A DNA stretch of 45,387 nucleotides from Myxococcales bacterium (GTDB lineage Bacteria; Myxococcota_A; Polyangia; Polyangiales; Polyangiaceae), in assembly GCA_003154095.1 (NCBI GenBank), contig PMCK01000486.1:216-45602 (forward strand). Reading direction: 5' to 3'. A program made the translations under genes and the position numbers. This document shows positions 16,816 through 24,571 of this stretch, in pieces. The notes beneath the pieces were generated by a model. The model saw only the letters and a program-made list of their open reading frames with translations, did no database searches and had not been told where the DNA came from. Positions within the stretch are counted from its first letter, which is position 1; the number at the start of each line of letters is the position of its first letter.

Positions 16816-18709
16816 CCCGAGAGGGCACGATTGGGCAGTGGCTGCGGCGACGCTTCTGGCGCTCACGCAGCAGCTTTTTCTCACCCGGCGCGCAGCGGCC
16901 GCAGAGGAGACTGCCGATACCGTGCCCACTCGCACGGGGCCCAAGGCGACCTCGAGCGTGGAGGTCGTTGTCACGGGTGCAAGGCCACTCACACGCGATA
17001 CGACCGCTGACACCACGCGCGTCAGTGGGCGAACCCTGCAAGAATCACCACGCGGCAGCACGCTCGACGCACTGTCTCAAGAGAGCGCAGACCTGTACGT
17101 GTCGGCGGGCGGTGTGCTACATGGTGTTTCCGACGGCAGCACCGGTGGGGTTCACATGCGCGGACTCGGAGGCAGTCCCAATTCGCAGGTGCTCGTAGTC
17201 GAGGACGGGATCCCGGACTTTCAAGGCATTTTTGGTCATCCGATCCCCGATGCCTATGCCCCAGCGCTCATCGATCAGGCACTCGTCATCAAGGGTGGAG
17301 ACTCGGTTCTCTACGGGACCAATGCCTTGGGCGGAGTGATTGCACTTTCGAGCCGCTGGCGAACGTCCAATGGCTACGAACTCATCAATGACGTGGGCTA
17401 CGGTAGCTACGCGACGCTCAAAGAATCTGCCACCTGGCTCAGCCACTGGTCGAAGACGGATCTGTCTGCATCACTGCAGACACTTTCGAGCGACGGACAT
17501 CGGCCGGGCGCCGGCGGCAACCTGGCCGTTGGTCTTGTGGGTGTTCGATATCATTTCACGCCAACGGTGTCGCTGACGATTCGCGACAAGTACACGCATT
17601 TGCACGGTGCCAATCCCGGGCCCGCGAGTCATCCGTACCTTGACCACTGGTACAATGTGTCCCGTCACAACGCGTTGCTTCAATTCGCATGGACTCCGCG
17701 TGGCTCGCGCTTGACGTTGAGCGAATTCGCCAACGTTGGAGAACATCGTCTCTACGATGGCTTTCTCTCGACAGACCACACAACCGGGACGCTGCTCGAC
17801 TTCGAGACACGCTTGCACGAGAGCACGATTCTGATTCTCGGTGCTGCTTCCAATCAAGTGGGTGGACGAGTCGAAGATCGCATAGCCGGAACCGAGACTC
17901 CCGTGTCACCCATTTGCGATGTCGCCGCCTACAACCAGTTGACCGTAAAACCCCAGGCGCCGCTGACACTGACCGCGGGAACGCGGGAACTGTACTCGTC
18001 CAAGTATGGGTCGGTGCTTCTCTACAAGGCCGGCGCGCGATTAGAGCTTCTCTCGGGGCTCTCTGCGCACGCTCGGATCACCCGCAATTTTCGCCAGCCC
18101 ACACTTCGCGAACTGTACCTGCCGTTCCCAACCGCCAATCCCAATCTGCGACCAGAGACCTCCGTCAATTCGGACGCAGGGATTGGCTACGTCTCGAAGT
18201 ATCTCAATGCAGAGGCCACCGTCTTTCGTACGGCCGCCACCGACCTGATTCGCTACTACGGTGTCTGGCCGTCGGCAGAGGTCGTGAACATCGACCATAT
18301 CGTCATCAATGGCGTTCAGGGCCAACTCATGCTCAAGCACTTAGGTCCAGTAACACTGAGGATCTCTGCCAACAAGCAAGACGTTGGTCGCTACACGCGG
18401 CAAAACCCCAACGCCAAAGTCAATACCACGCTCGAATGGAACCAGGATTTCGACCTGTCGAGTCTGACGGCAGCCCTGAGCTCCGAATGGGTGCATGGTC
18501 TATACATGGCTGACTACCATCGTCAGCCCATGGACGATGTCTTCTTCATTGACGCCACGCTTCGCTACCGGCACTTCATCCCCGAGCGACAGCTAACGCT
18601 AGAACCGTACCTCTATTTGCGAAACTTGCTTGATCATCGATACGCATACGTAGCTGATTACCCCATGCCAGGCTTCAATGCCTTCGCGGGCTTGAAGATT
18701 GAGATCTGA
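16802..18709 (+). CDS. TonB-dependent receptor
   Basis: SSVEVVVTGARPLTRDTTADTTRVSGRTLQESPRGSTLDALSQESADLYVSAGGVLHGVSDGSTGGVHMRGLGGSPNSQVLVVEDGIPDFQGIFG...; C-terminal FAGLKIEI. Confidence 0.92.
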   Translation: MVMASPRGHDWAVAAATLLALTQQLFLTRRAAAAEETADTVPTRTGPKATSSVEVVVTGARPLTRDTTADTTRVSGRTLQESPRGSTLDALSQESADLYVSAGGVLHGVSDGSTGGVHMRGLGGSPNSQVLVVEDGIPDFQGIFGHPIPDAYAPALIDQALVIKGGDSVLYGTNALGGVIALSSRWRTSNGYELINDVGYGSYATLKESATWLSHWSKTDLSASLQTLSSDGHRPGAGGNLAVGLVGVRYHFTPTVSLTIRDKYTHLHGANPGPASHPYLDHWYNVSRHNALLQFAWTPRGSRLTLSEFANVGEHRLYDGFLSTDHTTGTLLDFETRLHESTILILGAASNQVGGRVEDRIAGTETPVSPICDVAAYNQLTVKPQAPLTLTAGTRELYSSKYGSVLLYKAGARLELLSGLSAHARITRNFRQPTLRELYLPFPTANPNLRPETSVNSDAGIGYVSKYLNAEATVFRTAATDLIRYYGVWPSAEVVNIDHIVINGVQGQLMLKHLGPVTLRISANKQDVGRYTRQNPNAKVNTTLEWNQDFDLSSLTAALSSEWVHGLYMADYHRQPMDDVFFIDATLRYRHFIPERQLTLEPYLYLRNLLDHRYAYVADYPMPGFNAFAGLKIEI

Positions 18710-18716
18710 GATCAGT

Positions 18717-19244
18717 ATGACCCCAGCCCCTTCCTATCGTGATATCGCCTACTCAGGCCTGTTTGGTGCGGCCGCACTGCTATTGCCGACAGTGTTTCAC
18801 CTGATTCACCTCGGACACGTGTTCATGCCCATGTATCTGCCGCTGGTGGCCTTGGCGTTTTTCGTGCGGCCCGCGTTTGCGATGCTTACCGGCTTCATTG
18901 TACCCATTCTCTCGGGTGCAATGACAGGGATGCCTCCCTTCTACCCGCCCATCGCCTTCTGCATGGCCATCGAGATTGCGGCCATGGCTGGACTCATCGC
19001 CACCGCTCGACGGAAATGGCCAAGTCTCCGACCGCTCCTTCCATTGATTGCGGCTCTCGTTGTCGGTCGCGTCATCTACACCACATTGGCTTACGGTCTT
19101 GCTCTTGCGTTGCACTTGCCGGCAAAGTTCGTTGCTGGGCTGTCACTGCTTGCAGGTTGGCCAGGCATTGTATTGATGCTGGTTGTCATCCCCTCAATCG
19201 TCCGTATCCAGTCGCAAACCACGTCCAAGGGACTCACACAATGA
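18717..19244 (+). CDS. ECF transporter S component
   Basis: MTPAPSYRDIAYSGLFGAAALLLPTVFHLIHLGHVFMPMYLPLVALAFFVRPAFAMLTGFIVPILSGAMTGMPPFYPPIAFCMAIEI; multi-TM; adjacent T and A components. Confidence 0.85.
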   Translation: MTPAPSYRDIAYSGLFGAAALLLPTVFHLIHLGHVFMPMYLPLVALAFFVRPAFAMLTGFIVPILSGAMTGMPPFYPPIAFCMAIEIAAMAGLIATARRKWPSLRPLLPLIAALVVGRVIYTTLAYGLALALHLPAKFVAGLSLLAGWPGIVLMLVVIPSIVRIQSQTTSKGLTQ

Positions 19245-19864
19245 ACCACACCACCCCAAGCCCTCACGCTAAGGCAGCCTATTTCGACGAAATTGCGGAA
19301 TCCTGGGATTCCTGGGAGAGTCCCTCTGCAGCGCTTCGACTCGAACAGGGGCTTGGCGAACTTGAACTGCGGCCCGACGAGATCATCGTGGACGTGGGAT
19401 GCGGTACCGGCAACTTGTCGCACGCATTGCTCAGGCACCTGTCAGCAAAGGGTCGCGTGATTGGAATCGATATCGCGGCGCGCATGATCGATATTGCCCG
19501 ACGCAAGGTCCAAGATGACCGCGCCGTGTGGTACGTTGGCGACGCTGGAAAGCTCCCGCTTCCAGATGATAGCGTAGATCGGGTGATCTGCTTTTCCGTT
19601 TGGCCGCACTTCGACAACCCGTCGGCCTGCGCAGCTGAGTTTCGGCGGGTATTGCGGCCCGGAGGTTATCTGCATGTATGGCACCTACTGTCCCGGGAAC
19701 GCATCAATTCAATTCACGCATCAGCGGGCGAGGCCGTGCGGTCTGACATTCTGCATTCCGGGATTGATGTGGCCGCACTACTGACCAGCGCAGGGTTTAC
19801 CTGGAGCAGCGTAACGGACAATGACGACGTCTACCTAGTTACCGTGACTAAGCCATTGACCTGA
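19241..19864 (+). CDS. Class I SAM-dependent methyltransferase
   Basis: DEIIVDVGCGTGNLSHALL, GIDIAARMIDIARRK, EFRRVLRPGGYLHVWH; ATGA overlap with the S component. Confidence 0.9.
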   Translation: MNHTTPSPHAKAAYFDEIAESWDSWESPSAALRLEQGLGELELRPDEIIVDVGCGTGNLSHALLRHLSAKGRVIGIDIAARMIDIARRKVQDDRAVWYVGDAGKLPLPDDSVDRVICFSVWPHFDNPSACAAEFRRVLRPGGYLHVWHLLSRERINSIHASAGEAVRSDILHSGIDVAALLTSAGFTWSSVTDNDDVYLVTVTKPLT

Positions 19865-19886
19865 GAGTCGCTCTTCGAAGGCAAGT

Positions 19887-20633
19887 ATGCGTTGGTCGCT
19901 TCTCAATACTTTGAACTGCGCTTCGGGTCCCATCCGACAATTGACGCCCGCAACTCGGATCGTTGTGACCAGTCTTGTCTTCATCGCCAGCGTTGTGACG
20001 CAGCCGGCCAATCTTTTGGGGTTTGTTTGTCTGGTGGTCACGGCTCTTGGGTGGCTCATTGTCTGTGGACCGCCTTTTTGGCTGGTGCGGTCTGCACTCG
20101 TCCTCGCGCTTGCGATGCTACTTCCCGTGTTCTTGCTCAGTCCGCTCATCGAGGCCAAAGGACATTTTCTACAAGCACTAACGGTGCCATGGACGTTGTT
20201 CGCGCGAGGCATCGTGGGTATGCTTGTTTCCATAACCGCTCTTAGCGCATTGACATTGAGTGAACTTCAGGAGGGGCTGCGCACATTGAAGGTTCCTGCA
20301 TTGGTAGTGACGTTGGTTGTGCAAATCATTCACCAAGCTGAGTTGCTCATCGACGAAACGCGCCGCATCAGCGCAGCCCTGTCGTTGCGCCGCGGCCCGG
20401 AATCTACAATGTCTGCCTGGCGAATCCTTGGAGCCATGCCGCAGGTGTGGTTGCCGCGGGTCATTCATCGTGCAGAACGCCTAGCCATGACGATGGAACT
20501 GCGGGGCTACGGAATCGACGTACCCTATCAATCAACAAGGAAAACCCATTGGCGCGACGTTGTGTCGATTGCACTAGCCGGTTGCTGGGCATTAATAGTG
20601 TTGTTTCTGCAGAACAGGATCGGTCGGTCATGA
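19887..20633 (+). CDS. ECF transporter T component (CbiQ/EcfT-like)
   Basis: Multi-TM; HRAERLAMTMELRGYGID coupling-helix motif. Confidence 0.87.
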   Translation: MRWSLLNTLNCASGPIRQLTPATRIVVTSLVFIASVVTQPANLLGFVCLVVTALGWLIVCGPPFWLVRSALVLALAMLLPVFLLSPLIEAKGHFLQALTVPWTLFARGIVGMLVSITALSALTLSELQEGLRTLKVPALVVTLVVQIIHQAELLIDETRRISAALSLRRGPESTMSAWRILGAMPQVWLPRVIHRAERLAMTMELRGYGIDVPYQSTRKTHWRDVVSIALAGCWALIVLFLQNRIGRS

Positions 20634-21316
20634 GCATAGCGCTTGAGTACCAGGACGTGTCGGTAAGCTACGCGGAGGGAACCAACAAAGTTCTCAGGTC
20701 CATTACACTGTCGTTCGAGCAGGGTGAGCGAGTAGCACTCGTGGGCCTCAATGGCTCTGGAAAGACGTCACTACTGCTGGCAACGGTGGGGCTCGTGCTA
20801 TCCGAGGGCAGCATCATCGTAGGCGGAACACGATTGGAACGAAAGACGCTCGCGAAGGTTCGTGCTCAGGTGGGATTCCTGTTCAGTGTTCCCGAGGATC
20901 AACTGCTATTTCCCAATGTCCTGGATGACGTGGCGCATGGCGCAATTCGCTCCGGTCTGACTCATGACTCCGCCCGAAAAGCGGCGTTGGCGGTGATGTC
21001 CGAGCTGGGGGTTGAGTCATTGGCGCACGCCCCACTGCACTCGCTGTCCCATGGCCAAAAGCAACGCATTGCGCTCGCGGGCGCTCTTGTTACCAATCCT
21101 CCTTTGCTTCTTCTGGACGAGCCTTCTGCTGCGCTTGATCCACCGGCAAAGCGAAAGCTCGCTCAGTATCTCACGACGCTGACATCGACACTCGTGATTG
21201 CCACTCATGACCTAGAGTTTGCTGAGCGTGTCTGTCAACGGTATGTGCTGCTGGATGAGGGGCAGGTTGTTCGGCAAGGTTCTGATCTTGCGGAAGTTAG
21301 TGAGAAGTGGACATGA
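20630..21316 (+). CDS. ECF transporter A component (ATPase)
   Basis: Walker A GLNGSGKTS, LSHGQKQRIALAGAL signature, Walker B LLLLDEPSAALDP; ATGA overlap with the T component. Confidence 0.92.
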   Translation: MSIALEYQDVSVSYAEGTNKVLRSITLSFEQGERVALVGLNGSGKTSLLLATVGLVLSEGSIIVGGTRLERKTLAKVRAQVGFLFSVPEDQLLFPNVLDDVAHGAIRSGLTHDSARKAALAVMSELGVESLAHAPLHSLSHGQKQRIALAGALVTNPPLLLLDEPSAALDPPAKRKLAQYLTTLTSTLVIATHDLEFAERVCQRYVLLDEGQVVRQGSDLAEVSEKWT

Positions 21317-21488
21317 CGAGGTCCCTGCGCGTACTGCCTGCGGCAACAACGGCGCCGACTTGCCCGAGTCGCATCAATGCTCCGCGGCGGGGGACACTTT
21401 CTTGGTCGTCAGGACGACTGTGCCCAATCATGGCTGGTTCAGCTTTCTCTGGTAGAGACGAGCGCCTTTTTCGAAGCGCCCTGTTCTT

Positions 21489-22916
21489 CTAACCGAAAGC
21501 GCGCCGTGTCAGATCACTTGCGAACAGGTTGGCTGGGTCGAGTTTTTGCTTGAGCGCATTGAATTGATCCAGCCGCGCGCGGCCATAAGCGCGGTCGACG
21601 TCATTCGGTCGAAGCACGGCATCTTTCGCAAAGTAGAACTTACCTCCAGCGTCAAGAACGCGTTCGGTAAGCACTTGGGTGAGTGCCCAGAGTCGCGCCC
21701 GATTTCGTCGGGTTACTCGGAAGTCCATCGCCATCGACCAGCCATCAAGTGCGTGTGAAAGGAGATAGGCGTCAGGTCGATGTCGCTTCATCACGCCGAG
21801 GTAGGGCACTTGACGGTGGCGTTGACAAAGCGTTAGCACGTCGTGGAAACATTCGCGGGCACCGCCGTGTGGAACGAATATCTGGTATTGAATGAGGCCA
21901 CCTGGGCCGTAAGCGAGTCGCCAATTGGGCACGTAGTCGAGCAAAAACGCAAAGGCAACGTGCGATTGCACATAGGTGCTGCCGCTCGCAAGGTGCGCTG
22001 TATGAAACCTGAGCGCGTTGATAAACGCCATGCCTGGCGCATTGGTGAACGGCCGCATGAGTTTCCATAGGCCGCCCTTCGGTAACCCAAAAATGCTTGC
22101 CGGCAACCCCTGCTTCTCGACGTGAAGAGAATCTTGCGCGTCGGGATCTTCACCTGCCTCAAAGTAATTGGCCGCATGTAGAGCGCTACGACCAAGGTTG
22201 CCACGTCGAGCGAAGCAGTCGGTCCAGCCGACGACGTAGTCGCTCTTTGGAAGCAGCGCTTCGAAAAGGTCGAACGTTTCGTCCATGCTGCGGGCGGTAA
22301 CTGCCAAAACACGAAGGCGGCCACTCTTGACTTGCTTCAGCTTCAGCCTGACTCGAACGACCGCACCGAGCAGTCCGAGTCCGCCGATGACGGCGTGGAA
22401 CACATCTGGGTTCTCCTCGCGACTGCACGAGATCAAATCCCCACCCGCCGTCAGCAGGTCCAACCCAAGAACGTGATCCCCAAACGGTCCGACGCGGAAG
22501 TTGTTCTTTCCGTGAATGTTCATCGCAACACAGCCGCCCAGCGTGGGATGCATGGTGCCCGGTACTACTGCGGGCCAGTACCCGTCCTCGATGGTTCGTC
22601 GCCAGAGGCCTTCAATCGTCAGGCCCGCTTCAGCCTCCAAAATGCCTTGACCGGGTTCCCATCGCAACACTCGATTCAGCCTGGTCGTGTCAACCACCAG
22701 ACCGCGCTCATTCATCGCAGCATCGCCGTAGCTGCGTCCGGAACCGCGAAATGCAACTGTCAGTTCCTCTGACTTTGCGCGAGCCAACGTCTCCATAAGC
22801 TCTTCGGTACTGCGCGGTGCCACATAGCGACAAGCCGACAACACGGAGCGCCCAAAACCGTCAAGAACGCGCAGCGAAGCGCCCGTCCGCAAAGAGGAAG
22901 CCCAGGTCGCAGACAT
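21489..22916 (-). CDS. FAD-linked oxidase, DprE1-like
   Basis: MSATWASS...GSGRSYGDAAMNERGLVVDTTRLNRVL...GTMHPTLGGCVAMNIHGKNNFRVGPFGDHVLGLDLLTAGG; C-terminal KQKLDPANLFASDLTRR. Confidence 0.85.
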   Translation of the reverse strand: MSATWASSLRTGASLRVLDGFGRSVLSACRYVAPRSTEELMETLARAKSEELTVAFRGSGRSYGDAAMNERGLVVDTTRLNRVLRWEPGQGILEAEAGLTIEGLWRRTIEDGYWPAVVPGTMHPTLGGCVAMNIHGKNNFRVGPFGDHVLGLDLLTAGGDLISCSREENPDVFHAVIGGLGLLGAVVRVRLKLKQVKSGRLRVLAVTARSMDETFDLFEALLPKSDYVVGWTDCFARRGNLGRSALHAANYFEAGEDPDAQDSLHVEKQGLPASIFGLPKGGLWKLMRPFTNAPGMAFINALRFHTAHLASGSTYVQSHVAFAFLLDYVPNWRLAYGPGGLIQYQIFVPHGGARECFHDVLTLCQRHRQVPYLGVMKRHRPDAYLLSHALDGWSMAMDFRVTRRNRARLWALTQVLTERVLDAGGKFYFAKDAVLRPNDVDRAYGRARLDQFNALKQKLDPANLFASDLTRRAFG

Positions 22917-23662
22917 TAGAAATTGAGCCTCTTGAATAGAAAGGAAGGCAAAGCACGCACGATGGCGGCAACCAGCGCCCACCGAGACGGTACGAAGGCG
23001 CATGCGCTCGATCCCCGCTTCGCCAGCGCCAGAGTGCGCTTCGCGACTTTATCGGCCGACACGAGCCAGAAGAGGCCTTTCTTTCCGCGCGTCATAGCAG
23101 TATCCACGAAACCAGGCTTGATAGTGACAACATTGACTCCGTATCGCGAGCAGCGATTGCGGAGTGATTCCAGATACGTCGTCAGAGCCGCTTTGGAAGT
23201 ACAGTAGCCCGGGAAACCGCGCCGACCACGCTCACCAGCAATGCTCGAGATCCCAATGATGGTTCCGGCACGACCCGCCTCAAAGCGCGCCGCAGCGACA
23301 TTCATCCAAGCCATAGCGCCAAGCAGATTGGTGGCAATGGTCGCGTGGTCCTTTGCGAAACTGTACTCGCCCTCTGCACAATCGGGCATGATGCCCGCCG
23401 CGTACACCAGAGTGTCCACGCCATCGAGCTCGCTCGCGATCTGCTCGAATAGCCCAGGGACTGAGTCGAACTCCGTAACATCGTGCACGAAGTGCTTGAT
23501 AAGATTGGGCGCACACTGAATTACTCGCGCGAGCTCGGATTGTCTTCTTGCAACGATAGCCACCTGGGCACCGGACTCAGCCAGACGTCGGGCAATCGCT
23601 TCACCAACGCCCGAGGAGGCACCAACGACGATGGCTTTAGATAGGCGAATCGGCGATGACAT
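22916..23662 (-). CDS. Short-chain dehydrogenase/reductase, DprE2-like
   Basis: AIVVGASSGVGEAIARRLAESGA, ISSIAGERGRRGFPGYCTSKAAL; stop overlaps the start of the oxidase gene. Confidence 0.87.
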   Translation of the reverse strand: MSSPIRLSKAIVVGASSGVGEAIARRLAESGAQVAIVARRQSELARVIQCAPNLIKHFVHDVTEFDSVPGLFEQIASELDGVDTLVYAAGIMPDCAEGEYSFAKDHATIATNLLGAMAWMNVAAARFEAGRAGTIIGISSIAGERGRRGFPGYCTSKAALTTYLESLRNRCSRYGVNVVTIKPGFVDTAMTRGKKGLFWLVSADKVAKRTLALAKRGSSACAFVPSRWALVAAIVRALPSFLFKRLNF

Positions 23663-23784
23663 GAATCAACTTTCGGTTCGGGGATGACTCAATTCACGAC
23701 AAAAGAAGGCTTCGATAACCTTAGGGCAGGGGTGAAGTAGCAAGAACTTTGGGTCATAGGCGTTTCTAGCGACGCCAGCGATGG

Positions 23785-23810
23785 TAGCACAGTTATGAAG
23801 AAGCGTGCTA
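23785..23810. promoter_or_regulatory. Putative NikR operator 4 (perfect palindrome)
   Basis: GTAGCAC-N14-GTGCTAC; core TAGCAC at 23785-23790 and GTGCTA at 23805-23810. Confidence 0.75.
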
Positions 23811-23924
23811 CTCCATAGTTAGGTGTGCATAAGTTGCGAGAAACCTAACGACGCATTGAGTAGGTCTTGCGGATCGACATTGGTATTGACAAGGCGCACG
23901 CCCGGTGCCACGAAAAGCAGGCGG

Positions 23925-24335
23925 ATGCCGAAAAGCCGATATCGTGCAGCCCTGGCCGTGCTCGCTGCCCTCTGGGTGGTGGCCCTCGGATTGGGCGATC
24001 TGGCGCGCGGCCTGCATCTGCTGGCAGAGCCGCACGTCATTTGCTCCGAGCACGGCGAGCTCATCGAGGGCACGAAACCGACTGGCGTTTTCGCGACCGC
24101 TGGGGTGCAAACTCAATCCTCGGCATTGACGGCACGTCATTCCGCGATTGGACACCACGTTCATTGTGCAATCGCGGCAAAACCGGCGAATTTGATGTGG
24201 ACTGCAGTGCCCATTGGTCTGGCCGTGGGCACAGTCGAGATACCGCGCAGCTGCCCTGCTGTTGCCTTCAACGCTTGTAGCGTTCCGCAGAAGCCAATCC
24301 TAGCCGTTGCACCGAAGCAGTCGCCGCCAGTCTGA
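23925..24335 (+). CDS. Small His/Cys-containing exported or membrane protein
   Basis: MPKSRYRAALAVLAALWVVALGLGDLARGLHLLAEPHVICSEHGELIEG...IGHHVHCAIAAKP; hydrophobic N-terminus; directly follows NikR operator 4. Confidence 0.6.
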   Translation: MPKSRYRAALAVLAALWVVALGLGDLARGLHLLAEPHVICSEHGELIEGTKPTGVFATAGVQTQSSALTARHSAIGHHVHCAIAAKPANLMWTAVPIGLAVGTVEIPRSCPAVAFNACSVPQKPILAVAPKQSPPV

Positions 24336-24571
24336 TCCGCTTGCATAATCGTTATAAGCAGCCACGAAACCTCTATTGCGGATGCCTGCAATTGACTTTG
24401 CAATGCACGCTATTGGCGCGGGCTGACTTCGTAAACAACAGAGTTATGGCCCGAGTGCACCTGGCTACTGGGTGTTCGTGCGCCATCTGAATATTGTCGC
24501 ACCCACAGTTAGGCGGTTCTGCCTCTTGCTGCGGGCAAGCGTTCCTCTAACGCACTCAGGAATGTGTCGCC

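Noticed and set aside
19408-19416. TTGTCGCAC inside the SAM methyltransferase gene
   Set aside because: Single half-site within coding sequence (NLSHALL); expected by chance.
24484-24502. TTGTCGCAC half-site before the cassette 2 receptor, resembling the copper-island palindrome
   Set aside because: Only the right arm matches (TTGTCGCAC at 24494..24502); left arm is unrelated, so I did not call it an operator.
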